Assembly: GCA_907164885.2 (NCBI GenBank)
Contig: OU015490.1
Coordinates: 224,311,054 to 224,375,053, forward strand
Reading direction: 5' to 3'
From: Dolomedes plantarius
Taxonomy: Eukaryota > Arthropoda > Arachnida > Araneae > Dolomedidae
Length of the DNA stretch: 64,000 bases
Shown here: in pieces, positions 10,627 to 21,152 of the stretch
How positions within the stretch are numbered: the stretch's first letter is position 1
Layout of the letters: each line of letters starts with the position of its first letter
Program-made: the position numbers and the translations under genes
The notes under the pieces: model-generated
Databases searched by the model: none
What the model was told of the DNA's origin: nothing
Seen by the model: the letters and a program-made list of their open reading frames with translations, nothing else

Positions 10627-10689
10627 CCCCTAATTATTATTGAATACACATTGCAACTAACGAGTTATACATTTTGTGAACTCCAGTAT

Positions 10690-10761
10690 TTTTTTTAATG
10701 GTTAGGATATAGCGAACAAAACCTTTGGTCCAATGAAGTTCGTTATAATGGGGTTCGACTG
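10690..10761. mobile_element. Terminal fragment of a pogo-like element
   Basis: Read on the minus strand it begins CAGTCGAACCCCATTATAAC next to a TA at 10762-10763. Such CAGTSGAA-type termini next to TA are typical of pogo/Tigger-like elements. The other terminus was not found. Confidence 0.5.
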
Positions 10762-10937
10762 TATAATGTTGTCCTTTAAAATTTAAAAGGGAATTGAGTG
10801 TTTTAAAGATAAAAGTTAACGACTAATCTTTGGGGGTATTCCAAATTTTGTTTAAAAACAAAAACAAATACAATTACAGTGAAATAATGGTAAGCCATTC
10901 TAATTATTTAACTTTAATATGTAGAAAATTGTTTGTA

Positions 10938-11351
10938 TCTATATATATAAAAGAGCTTGTCTGTTTGTTTGTCCGCTATAGAATCATAGACTGTTTCACC
11001 CACCGGGACCAAATTCGGCACAGTTAATGTTTAGGACCCGAAAAACTTAAATCAGGAAAAACAAAATTTGGGGCTCAATTAGTTTTTTTAAATTAATTTT
11101 TTAATGATTTTTGTGCCCCTAAGCTCACCTCTTAAATATGGATACAGTCCATTCACCACAACCAGTCTAATTCGATACGCGGGGGAAAAGAGGTTTGTTC
11201 TGAAGGGTGGTTTGAGAGTTGGTCTGGGGGTGACGGGGGGAGGGAGAAGTGTTTATTTTGCGGGGGGTGCAGCCCAGTATTTTTTTCATGGAATGCATGA
11301 AAAATTTTATATCTATATATCTACCCGGGCAACGCCGGGCAATAATGCTAG
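10938..11351 (+). mobile_element. Short non-autonomous Helitron
   Basis: It begins TCTATATATATAAAAGAGCT after an A at 10937 and ends with the hairpin GCCCGGGCAACGCCGGGC-like stem, AATAATG and CTAG (11348-11351), before a T. This satisfies the Helitron rules: 5' TC, 3' hairpin plus CTRR, insertion between A and T. The first 200 bases are nearly identical to the element starting at 41702. No coding capacity. Confidence 0.85.
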
Positions 11352-11394
11352 TTTTTAATAATTTTTTTAAAACATGTTATTTGATCTTAAATTT

Positions 11395-11473
11395 TTTCCA
11401 GTTTTATACGACTAACGGTTAAAACGAGCATTTTCAGTGATCCTCAGCATCTCGTATTAACCGCGTTCCACTG
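11395..11473. mobile_element. Terminal fragment of a pogo-like element
   Basis: On the minus strand it starts CAGTGGAACGCGGTTAATAC next to TA (11474-11475). It resembles the terminus at 10761 in style but not in detail. The Helitron at 10938 lies between these two termini. A paired left end was not found. Confidence 0.45.
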
Positions 11474-11514
11474 TATTAATAAAAAACTAAAATTAAATTA
11501 CATTTAATTTTATG

Positions 11515-11856
11515 TTGCATTGATTCTTCTGTCAAAGTAATCAGCAAAACGTTCACGAATTTGAATTGCAGCATTGGGCGACCTTCGATTTGTTAATCCA
11601 TTTTCCACAAATGCGCGTATAGGCCCGCACTGTTCTTGAGTTTCTGCGGCTGTCCATTCTCTGTTATTATTCTTTCATGTAACGTAATCGTGCAAACAGA
11701 AAGCTGGTTTTACAATTTATCCATCATTTTTAACATCTGCTTCTATAGCTCTTAAAAATAGTTAGAAGAAAGCGACCAGACTGGACTGCTCAAACAAAGG
11801 TTTCGCGTCCTATGTGACGTTCCCATATCGCAGACCGTTTTCTGTGTGGCCGGGCC
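11515..11856 (-). mobile_element. Possible PIF/Harbinger remnant
   Basis: Reading on minus, 11515-11660 encodes RRSPNAAIQIRERFADYF, similar in style to the extreme C-terminus of Harbinger nucleases. The right side ends CTGTGTGGCCGGGCC followed by TAA, resembling a Harbinger terminus with TAA duplication. A left terminus and the rest of the transposase are not seen. Either clue alone would be weak. Confidence 0.35.
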
Positions 11857-12095
11857 TAAAATCTTACGATAAGCAGACACTTGCGTGTGAAAATGGAAAC
11901 ACAAAACTTCATTGTCAACTTATAAAATGGAGGAAGGGAATGTAGAGATTTCTATTTTAAGAAAAATTCAATTTTTTAAGAAACATGAAACACTCTCCTC
12001 AATTTCAGTCCAAATTATAACGCCATGTACCTTGCAGCGTCTAAGAACTTCCTCAAATGTGAGACACATTTCTTTTGGTATCGATCCCCAAAAAC

Positions 12096-12271
12096 TATGT
12101 TAACCTCAAAATTGTCCAGCAACACATAATCCGAAATATCCTTTTCTGCACGCAGTAGAAAGTAATGAATAATCTAGATGCTAGAAAGTATGTTACCATC
12201 AAAATTGTCCAGAAATACATAATTAGAATTATTCTTTGCTGCACCGCAGTAGAAACGAATGAATAATCTAG
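12096..12271 (+). repeat. Two-copy tandem duplication
   Basis: A unit of about 85 bases beginning TATGTTA and containing 'CAAAATTGTCCAG' and 'GAATGAATAATCTAG' occurs at 12096 and 12189, period about 93. The copies differ at roughly one base in eight. No function is evident. Confidence 0.7.
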
Positions 12272-12274
12272 TTA

Positions 12275-12820
12275 GTGTCGAATTCACTTATATTTAAGGA
12301 CGCAATCAGTTAAAACATGATCTCATCATAATAGTTAAAAAAGAAAATCAATACCTAAAACGTACCAATAACAGAAAAGAGTAAATTATAAAAAACTATA
12401 TTTTAAGGCTTATTCAGAACATCAGTACACAGATCTGAACAAACTTTATTCAATTTTCGAGCTCCACGTCTCCCTGTATTATACATTATTTTAAATAATA
12501 AAAGACGTGATATGGCAAAGATTTCCACAGCATATAACACGCTTTCTGCGATGGTAAACACAAAATAAAGTACAACATTCCCATAAAAGTATTATTTTGA
12601 TTATCTCACTCTACTTAAACGATTTTATCATACAGAAAATGCTGATTTTTGTAAGGATTATTCATGTTTTCAGTACCGTACAGAAGGCATGCACAACTGG
12701 AAATGTGATGAGGGCCATATAATTTTACAGAAAGCGGTTTCGGGCCGCAAGAAAATAGGATAGGTTGGAAAGCAAAAAATATTTTATCTAACAAAAAATA
12801 AATTACCGATATCTTATATA
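12275..12820. other. Intergenic sequence
   Basis: No coding region or element terminus was recognised up to the pogo-like terminus at 12821. Confidence 0.4.
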
Positions 12821-12986
12821 CAGTGGAGTCCCGATAATCCGAAATGATTGGGACCAGACCTTTTTCGGATTAGGCGAAATCATTCTTAAAATAAACTTAA
12901 ATTGCATAATAACGTGTGATTGCATAAATATTAAATATTACGTGTGATTACACAGTTTATTTTATAAGGTCATACGTAGAGCAACA

Positions 12987-13171
12987 TGTTGTAGCATGTT
13001 AACAGAGAAAAAGATGTTTGTAAAGTTTCTTTTTTTGTAATTGGCATCATGTCAGCTAAGTAGTTCTGGCTGCAGTTCTGTTTACAGCCATGCATTTGTA
13101 ATAGACTGGTAAAATGGCATTTTTCTCTCTTAACTACAGTTTGTTTTGTGTGTAAAAGTTAAAATACAATA
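12987..13171 (+). repeat. 5' LTR of the Copia element
   Basis: It begins TGTTGTAGCATGTTAACAG and ends TTAAAATACAATA, directly before the primer-binding-like GGTTATGG. It is highly similar to the 3' copy at 19669, with scattered substitutions and a small length difference, so the insertion is not brand new. Confidence 0.9.
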
Positions 13172-13788
13172 GGTTATGGACTCAGTGCACGCTATATGCG
13201 TTCGGACGATTGTTTTACACAAAAATAATTGAGTCAGCTGAAGTATGCCAACACTGCAGTCTTAGACCTAACTCGTGGCCGGCAAGAACGGTAAAGTTTT
13301 TTTTTAATGATTCTACTCTTCAAGTCCTGAAATCATTTTTAAGAAATTCCTAGAGGGATATTTGTGATTGAAGTGGACTATAGTGCTCATTATATATTTG
13401 ATTTAAGTTCATATATTAGATACAGTGGTCGGCAAACCGTGGCTCGCGAGCCACATGTGGCTCTTTGGCCCCTTGAGTGTGGCTCTTCCATAAAATAAAA
13501 CGTGCGGGCGCGAACGTACAGTGCGATTGAAACTTTGTGATGACTGGTTTTCTTATTTATATTTTTACATACTTGGTGTTTATGTGTCTTTATCTTTAGG
13601 CGAATGCTCTGAAGCGACTTAATGAGAAAACATTTCCAGAAAGATTAAATGTCAACGCGTATCGTCAAGTCGTATCTTTGCATCGTGTTTTACAATGTAT
13701 TACTTCCGAGAGCGTCTCCCGGTAGAAAACACTAGACTAGTCAAAATGGTCTTCGAATATAACCAACCAGCAAGTCGAAGATCTTAAA

Positions 13789-15373
13789 TTGGTTTTAGCT
13801 TTATCAATAGCAGTTGAAGAGTCTTGTGACATAAATGATACAGCGCTAGCTTCACTTTTTGTACGATTTATTTCATCTACAGGTTCTAAAGAAGAACATT
13901 TAGAATTATTGTCACTCAAAGGTCAAACACGTGGAGAGAATATAGCAAATGCTGTAATTGAGTGCATTGAAAAATTCATATTCTACTCGATAAAATTGTC
14001 TCAATTTCAAGAGATGGGGCGAAAAGTATGACCGGCGTAAGAAACGGGTTTGTTGCTATTTTGAGAGAAAAATCACGAGGTACTTACAATCAGTCTATTA
14101 CCATTGCATCATTCATCTAGATGCGCTTTGTGCGCAGACATTTTCAGTAGAAATTTGCAAAGTTATGAAATTGGTGATTAAGATTATCAACTCCATTATA
14201 GCTGAAGCTCTTAATAATCGCCAATTTAAAGACTTTTTAGTTGAAATGGAGAGTGAGTACGCAGATCTTCTGCTGCATAACAAGGTACTTTGGTTTTCAA
14301 GAGGAAACGGTTTGAAACGTTTCGCTTTCTTAAAAAAAACAGAAATTAAAGCATTTCTCCTTGAGAAGGGTGTTCACTATCCAGAACTAACGAACGATCA
14401 GTGGATCCAGAAATTTTATTTCATGGGAGACGTTACGTCTCATCTAAATCAGCTTAATCGTAAACCAGAGGGGAAAGGATGCACATTTTTTTCGATGTTA
14501 GAAGTTATTTCATTCAAAAGCAAATTATCTCTTTTTACTCAAGATTTTGATAGAGAAACATAGATTCACTTTCCAAGCCTGTTGAAACATCGCCAAGAAA
14601 ATAATTCTGATATTGACATTTTCTATTTCAAAACAACACTTTTAAATATTAGGGAAGTTTTTCTCGACAGGTTTCCGGAAGTCAGAAACAGCAAAGCGAC
14701 GTTAGCTTCTGTTAAAAAACCTCTTAATGCTACTGTAACAGAATTAAATTTTTCTCCTTTTAATATTGAGCCGGGAGATGGCCGAATGGCTAGAGCGTTG
14801 ACCTTCGGTACCAGAGTCTGTGGGTTCGAGTCCCACAATCGGCATGGATGTTTGTAGCCATTCGGAATCGGCTTTAAGCAGTACGTACCGGTCTAATTAT
14901 ATCTCGTGTAGCAAAAAATGACGTAGCGCTCCAAGACCAAATCAAACCCTTTAATATTGACATTAGAAACTTTGAAATGCAGTTACTGATTTTAAAAAGC
15001 AAAGAAATGTGGAGTTCGAAATTTGAACGTGTTTGTGCTGATATAGAAATATTGGAGAGAAACAAATGTGAACTTATTTCACAGCACAAGTGGTCTGCTT
15101 TGAAAGATCTGTAGAAGGAAGATATGATTTTTGACACCTAGAATAGTATTGCTGACTCATATAATCAGCTGGAAAAACTAGTGTTTGCTTTCCTTTCTTA
15201 TTCGGGTTTACATATTCATACGAACAATCATTTTCAAGAATGAACCTTATCAAGAATAAATTGATAAGTCATTTTATTGATGAGAACCTCGAATCGTGCC
15301 TAAAATATAAAACAACATACAAACTTGACTTACCCAAACTTTCCAAGGAGATACGAAGCCATTGTTCATATTA
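13789..15373 (+). pseudogene. Broken hAT transposase (SCAND3/ZBED5-like subgroup)
   Basis: Transposases of this group cut and paste hAT elements using an RNase H-like core with an inserted helical domain. The first readable block (13789-13920) contains DINDTALASLFVRF and LLSLKGQTRGENIANAV, typical of the region around the first catalytic acidic residue in the GTF2IRD2/ZBED5/SCAND3-related hAT transposases. A second block (14165-14563) contains KEKG-free sequence such as HYPELTNDQWIQKFYFMGDV and LNRKPEGKGCTFF. The C-terminal dimerisation region lies at about 15195-15373, shown by QSFSRMN-like and LISHFIDENLESCL reading in shifted frames. Multiple stops and frameshifts, the SINE and the non-LTR insert all break it. 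The N-terminal zinc-finger part is not recognisable. Confidence 0.8.
14770..14946 (+). mobile_element. tRNA-derived SINE with target duplication
   Basis: The head reads as a tRNA-like sequence with an A box (TGGCCGAATGG) and a B box (GGTTCGAGTCC), the internal promoter of RNA polymerase III. The first GCCGG can pair with the CGGC near 14843 as a partial acceptor stem. A tRNA-unrelated tail of about 90 bases follows (TCGGCTTTAAGCAGTACGTA). The flanks CCTTTTAATATTGA (14756-14769) and CCCTTTAATATTGA (14947-14960) form a 13-14-base duplication made by LINE-type insertion. Related copies lie at 43401, 43880 and 54069. Confidence 0.9.
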
Positions 15374-15537
15374 GTGTTTGTCTGTCATTGTCATGATTTA
15401 ATTTTATGGATACTTTACAATTTAATTTTATCAATAAATAATATCGATATTAAGTATGATATCAAGTTTTATTCAACGTACCTATAGTTTAACTTAAACT
15501 TAAAAAAACTTGAAGTACAGTTTATTAAATTAATGTT

Positions 15538-15751
15538 AGTGAGCGCTATGGAGTGATAGAGGATGTAGTGTCGAGGATTGAGAAAGGTATGTTGAGATGG
15601 TTTGGACATACAGAGAGGATGAACGAAAGGAGATAGACGAAATAAATATACAAGACGAGTGTAGATGGAAGAGTTGGAAGGGTCGACTTTAGCGAACGTA
15701 CCTTATTCAGATTGAGGACGTTTTTAGCAAAGGCCAGCTTTGGAGTATCCT
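15538..15751 (+). mobile_element. Fragment of a non-LTR retrotransposon ORF2
   Basis: The plus strand reads IEKGMLRWFGHTERMNERR and, after stops, IYKTSVDGRVGR. This resembles the conserved C-terminal 'RxLRWFGHVxRM' stretch downstream of the reverse transcriptase in jockey/RTE-like elements. It sits inside the hAT element between similar 'ATTAAATTAAT' sequences (about 15524 and 15752). It has two in-frame stops and no poly-A tail, so how it arrived is unclear. Confidence 0.7.
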
Positions 15752-15917
15752 AATTAAATTAATAACAATGCACCTACCTATATAGTTTAAGTTAAAAAAA
15801 TTTGGCTCTCAAAAGATATTTCAGTCGTTGTACTTTTGACATTTGGCTCTGTTGACAAATGAGTTTGCCGACCACTGTATTAGAAGATATTGCATTAATA
15901 AGAGTGAAGCATTAAGC

Positions 15918-18900
15918 ATGGAGGCATCAAAGTTACAGGTTAAACCTTTGAGTGGAGAAAGTGATTGGCCGCTGTGGAAATACAAAATAAAATTTATTTT
16001 GAACTATCATGCTGACACCTTAGAAGTTGTTGAAGGAAAATTACAGAAACCAGATCAGCCACCTGATGGAGCTAGTGAAGCAACTTTAAAGAAGCATAAG
16101 GAAGATTTAATGTGTTATAAAAAGGCTAACACATGTGCTATGATGATCTTAACAAATTCAATGACTGAAGAAACTATGCAGAAAATAATGAGGTTTGATA
16201 ATGCCAGAGAAGTATGGTTGGAACTTCATAAACTGCATGAAGCTACTTCAGATAATCAACTGTACAATATTTGTATGCAGTTTTTTCAGTTTAAGTGGAC
16301 AGTTAATGGCAGTATGGCTGCTCGCCTATCAAAATTAAAAAACCTTTGGAATGAATTGAATTTGGGTCTTGAAAGAAAACAAGAAGCTCAACTTCCTCAA
16401 ATGCTATTAATTTGCAAGATTCTAGACGCATTACCTCAAGAGTACAGGTATTTCAAGTCCAGTTGGCTCCTTCTGAATGAAAATAAAAGAACAATTGATG
16501 AACTAACAACTGAATTATGTACACAAGAAAGAGAAAATAAGGAAGAGAAATTAAAAGATGATTTCCAGAATCAAGAAGCATTAGAAGCAAAAGCCACTAA
16601 AGCCAAAACAGTTTACAAAAGTAAAAAGGAAATAAGAAAGTGCAATTATTGTCACCAAAGTGGTCACTGGGTGAAATCTTGTCGAAAGTGGACAGGTGAT
16701 GGAAAACCAGCAAAGCCCAGTCAGAATTATAAGTTCCAAAGAAAAGATGGTATTTCAGTAAATATGTCCTTATTGGCTCTACACGAAGAAGCATTCTCAT
16801 CTGAAGAAGGTTGTTATGACTGGTTTGTTGATAATGGTGCATCAAAGCATATCACCAATAACAGCAATTACTTCACAGACTTTGAAGAATTTGAATCCCC
16901 TCATGGAGTTACTGCTGCAAATGGTAAAATCTTACCAGCTGTAGGTAAAGGAACTTTAAAGATATTGACAAAAGTAAAAGGAGAGAGGCAATTTAAAGAA
17001 CTTAAAGAAGTTTGGCTAGTGCCTGGTATCAGTAAAAATTTATTTTCAGTATTAGCAACACATGATAGAAACAAAAACAACAAATTCGAGTCAACTGCTG
17101 AAGAATGTTGGTTAAAAATTAACAACAAGGCTGTACTCTATGGTACAAGAAACATAAGTGGTGGTCTATATAAAATTCACATGGAAGTTCTTATTCCAGA
17201 TAATCTAGTGGAAGTGAACATAGCTACTACAAATGATTCTATTCTGTAGTTATATCATGAGCGCTGGGGACACCAGGACAAACGTCATATAAAGAATGTC
17301 TTAGAAAAACAAATGGATCTCGGAGTTAAATTGGATAATCAGCTCTGTGAAGCATGTATATATGGTAAAGCACATCGTTTGAAATTTGGTAGTAGACAGA
17401 AGACTCAGAAACCTGGAGAGTTTATCTCAGCAGATGTGTGTGGACCTTTTGATGAATCCTTTAAGAAGTTACTTTGTAGTCTTTAAGGATCATTTTACTA
17501 AATTTCGATATGTATTTCTTCTTTGTCAAAAGTTAGAAATTACACAGGCTCTTGAAGATATGTTAGCACATGCTAAAAATTTAGGGCACAATATCAAGGA
17601 GATGTTGAATGATAATGGAGGAGAATTCGACAATGATAATGTTAGACGTATCCTGAAGAAAAATGGAACTATCCAAAGACCAACAGCCCCCTACACCCCA
17701 TAACAGAATTGTGGAAGTGAACGAGAAAATAGAATCTTGGTGGAAATGGCAAGAACTCTAAAATACTCTAATTCGGAAATTAATTTTCCTTCATCATTAT
17801 GGGCAGAACTGATTAGTACATCTGTTTACATTTTGAACAGAACGGGAAAAAGTTCATTACCAGATGTAAGCCCTTATGAATTGCGGATGGAAAAGAAACC
17901 TCGCATAAGACATATGCGTATAGTTGGATCTTCCTGTTATGCCCACATACCAGATCAAAAACGTAGAAAAATGGATATGAAAGCTATAAAAGGTTACTTG
18001 CTAGGATATGATGGTGATGAAAGATACCGAATCTGGATAAAAGAAACCAATACTGTTATCTGCTCTCGAGATGTAGTATTTCAAGAAAAACCTCTGAAAA
18101 ATTGTGAAGGTCCTGTAGAAATACCTTTACCTGAACCTGACAAACAATTACCTGAAGCTGAAAATGAGGGAAAACATGATGAAGAAGATTTAGAAGAGCA
18201 AATCAGTTCAGAAAGTGAAAGTGAAGATGAAAAGAAGTCGCATATAAAATTAAGAAATCGCAGTGAACTAAGAAGGCATAAAATTTTCGAAGATTATGTA
18301 ATGGCATCTGAAGTTTTTATGTCTGACGTGAATGAACCAGAGTCATATGAAGAAGCTACTCAATACAAATAACATAATTTCTGGAAAAAGGCCATGGATT
18401 CTGAAATTAGCTCTTTAAATGAAAATAACACATGGACTTTAGCACCATTACCACAAGAGGTAAAAGCTCTTCCTTATAAATGGGTCTTCCGGATCAAGAA
18501 AAATCCAGATGGCACAATTGATAAGTATAAGGCAAGACTTGTAATTAAAGGCTTTAATCAAAGACATGGTATTGATTATAACCAGACCTTCAGTCCAGTG
18601 ACAAAGTTAGGAACTGTACGTTCTCTAATAAGTATTGCAGCAAGTGAGAAGATGCATCTGATGCAATTTGATGTTTCAACTGCATTCTTATATGGTGATC
18701 TAGATGAAACCATTTATGTGTCAACCTGAAGGTTATAATGATGGTACCAATAATGTATGCAAACTCAAGAAAAGTTTGTATGGATTAAAGCAAGCCCCTG
18801 GATGCTGGCATAAATGTTTTGGAAAATTTATGTTAGACCTTGGGTTTAAAATCAGTGAAGCAGATCAATGTTTGTTTATTCGACAGGAAGAAAACAAAAA

Positions 18901-19600
18901 GCTACTTGTAGCTCTATATGTGGATGATGGACTAATTGCTGCAACTCATGAATAAGACTAAAAAAATTTCTGTAATCAATTAAAGACAAAAGTTCAAAAT
19001 TACCAGCGAGCCAGCATCATATTTCTTAGGAATAGAAATACAGCATCTTAACAATGGAAGCATTAAAATTGGACAAGAAGCATATACTACAAAGATACTT
19101 CAGCGGTTTGGTATGAGTGACTGAAGACCAGTTCATACACCTATTTTGAAAGAGAAAGAAGTATGTACAGAAGAAGTTAACGAGGTAGCCTTTCCTTACC
19201 GCGAAGCAGTTGGAGCAATAATGTATCTTATGATGGGGACAAGACCTGATCTGGCATACGCTGTGAGTGTTTTATCACGTAAATTAGAAAATCCCTAATC
19301 GTAAATTAGAAAATTTGGCTGAAGAGACTTATTAGTGGAGTATCTTTCTTGAAAGAGATACCCACAATTTATGTTGATAATAGTGCAACTGTTAGACTGG
19401 CTCAGAACTCTGAGTTTCATCGAAGACCGAAGCACATTAGTTTAAAACATTTCTTCATCCGTGAAAAAGTGTTAGAAGAAGAAATTAGTGTGCAACAGAT
19501 TTCAACAGGGATGCAAGTTGCAGACTTCATGATTAAGCCCTTGCATAAACCTAGACTGTTAATATGCGAAAAGATGGGACTCATAAACTCTGGACTCTAA
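15918..19600 (+). pseudogene. Copia gag-pol polyprotein, broken
   Basis: The start chosen is the ATG at 15918 (MEASKLQVKPLSGESDWPLW), which aligns with the usual Copia Gag beginning; the upstream 25 codons come from hAT sequence. The frame is open to 17249. Gag carries a zinc knuckle CNYCHQSGHWVKSC (about 16640-16682), followed by the aspartic protease motif DNGASKHIT. After a stop the pre-integrase region continues (HERWGHQD, then CEACIYGKAHR), then integrase with NDNGGEFDN (about 17610). The next open segment, 17737-18372, holds the integrase C-terminal part with an acidic linker. Reverse transcriptase spans 18394-18955, with QFDVSTAFLYGDLDETIY and the catalytic YVDDG. RNase H ends at 19600 with IYVDNSATVRLAQN and KHISLKHFF. 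Stops, frame changes near 17470 and 18720, and a deletion near 19300 prevent full translation. Confidence 0.92.
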
Positions 19601-19668
19601 CTGCTAATTTAGAAATGTGTTGTAATTTTTCTCTCTTAACAAGATGTTGTAGCATTCTCTCTAACAAG

Positions 19669-19851
19669 TGTTGTAGCATGTTAACAGAGAAAAAGATACT
19701 TGTAAAGTTTCTTTTTTTGTAATTGGCAACATGTCAACTAAGTAGTTCTGGCTGCAGTTCTGTTTACAGCCATGCATTTGTAATAGACTGATAAAATAGC
19801 ATTTTTCTATCTTAACTAGTTTCTTTTGTGTGTAAAAGTTAAATTACAATA
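19669..19851 (+). repeat. 3' LTR of the Copia element
   Basis: It begins TGTTGTAGCATGTTAACAG and ends AAATTACAATA before the CAACA target duplication. A partial extra 'TGTTGTAGCATT' lies just upstream at about 19645, perhaps a small local duplication. Confidence 0.9.
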
Positions 19852-20263
19852 CAACACTTCTCCGCGACCCCAGCGGACACCATTTTTCCGAAGCGTTGGC
19901 GTAATTTGTCTGCAAGGGAGAGGTATTTCTCTCTTCGACAAAAAATTTTAAGATATTTTTTCAAACCAATGTAGTTCAGCAATAATTAGTTCAGTTCATT
20001 GTTTAACTTTAAATTTTCTTGTAATTTTACTTTATATTACTAAAAATATACTTTACTTAGTATCACTGAGGTTTTATTGTAACCTTTGTTCCTTTTGGTT
20101 TCGGATTAAGCGGACTTTCGGGACTCCACTGTATTAATATTTATTGCTTACATATTTTAACGTAAGATTACGTTCCTCAATAACGGTCCTCCAGGAAGAA
20201 AAAAATTCAGAGTCCGTCGCGAGTTATAATTTTGGCAGCGAGCCAAACCCAGTAGCAGTAATA

Positions 20264-21008
20264 GTCCAGTCAAATTAGCTCAAAATGACGGCGAATCATG
20301 CATTAAATAAAGGGGTTGAGATTTTTTCAGAAATGTGTAGGGGTTGGTTCCCTGAACAACGCCTAATAAAGTCCCCTCGATTTCGGGCGCCGCGGGGTCC
20401 CAAAGGTCCCATTTTTCAGTTTTTGACGTTTATCTCAAAAACGGTGAGTCGTACAGAAAATTGTCAAATACAAAAATTAAAGCTGATAAAATTCCCTTCC
20501 AAATGGTATAGCCATGTTTGTACCTAAGTGTTACCGTTTTCGAGATATGAGATGTTGAATATGAATTTTTTTAAAAAAAAGTGGTAGCGGTTCAAGTATC
20601 TCGTCAAACTTCCTCTTCTAACTCTTTCCCCTTCCATTTCTCAGAAAACTCGTGATAGAAAAAGTTGTAGAGCGAAAAATTTCCTCCAAAAATGTATATA
20701 TTTATGCTAATTTATCTTCACCCGGTAAATAGTTAGAGCGTTTTAAAGTTTAGGGGTACTTTTCAACATTTTGCTAGTAGAATGCTCGTCACTCAAGTTT
20801 CGTTTCCAAGGTCTGTAACTCTCTTAATCACTCTGTATGCTGTTTAATTAGTATACGTATAATACGTATAATGTTATACGTATAATATTCATAACCCGTA
20901 TAAATAATAAATTATGTATACCTGTACGTATAAATTATATCTCATAAACATAAGAACACTTGTAGTACAAAGGAAGAAGTAAGAAAACAAACCAAAATAT
21001 ATAAAAGT
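20264..21008 (+). repeat. Left arm of the long inverted repeat
   Basis: Reading inward it contains 'GGCGCCGCGGGGTCCCAAAG', 'ACCGTTTTCGAGATATGAG' and 'CCTTGGAAACG' complements matching the right arm in inverse order. Matching ends near 'AACCAAAATATATAAAAG'. It holds several 'TCTCRAAAACGGT' motifs. The open frames within are not conserved between arms. Confidence 0.85.
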
Positions 21009-21152
21009 GTCACTTTAGCTCAGATCATTTTGGAAAATTTAGATATCACACCATATGAAAAAGAAGTAGTATTTCAGTTACTTTAGACCTCAGTAGAAAT
21101 TACTCCACAACACATTTCCACAAATACCTCCCTTGCCAGCATTCAGTGGATA

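Larger units (their letters stand above)
13423..15877 (+). mobile_element. hAT element inserted in the Copia leader
   Basis: The ends are CAGTGGTCGGCAAACCGTGG and, reverse complemented, CAGTGGTCGGCAAACTCATT. Near-identical TATTAGA sequences flank both sides (about 13414-13421 and 15878-15885), consistent with an 8-bp hAT duplication. The interior encodes a broken hAT transposase on plus and itself contains a SINE (14770-14946) and a non-LTR fragment (15538-15751). Confidence 0.88.
12987..19851 (+). mobile_element. Copia-type LTR retrotransposon
   Basis: Two LTRs of about 185 bases (12987-13171 and 19669-19851) flank a gag-pol region. Both outer flanks carry CAACA (12982-12986 and 19852-19856), a perfect 5-bp target duplication. 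Directly after the 5' LTR, GGTTATGGACTCAGTGCACG resembles the tRNA-iMet-type half-tRNA primer site known in Drosophila copia. The leader is interrupted by a hAT element at 13423-15877, just upstream of the gag start. Confidence 0.93.
12821..20131. mobile_element. Pogo-like MITE split by a Copia insertion
   Basis: The left terminus CAGTGGAGTCCCGATAATCC follows TA (12819-12820). The right terminus, reverse complemented, is CAGTGGAGTCCCGAAAGTCC, followed by TA (20132-20133). Without the Copia element and its target duplication the remaining sequence is about 440 bases with no coding, so this is a non-autonomous element. It is the outermost layer of a four-level nest. Confidence 0.8.

Noticed and set aside
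11104..11358. 84-codon open frame within the small Helitron
   Set aside because: Not preserved in the related Helitron at 41702, and it overlaps the terminal hairpin.
14770..14850. A functional tRNA gene
   Set aside because: A and B boxes are present, but pairing in the acceptor stem is partial. The sequence continues into a shared SINE body, with target duplications around the whole.
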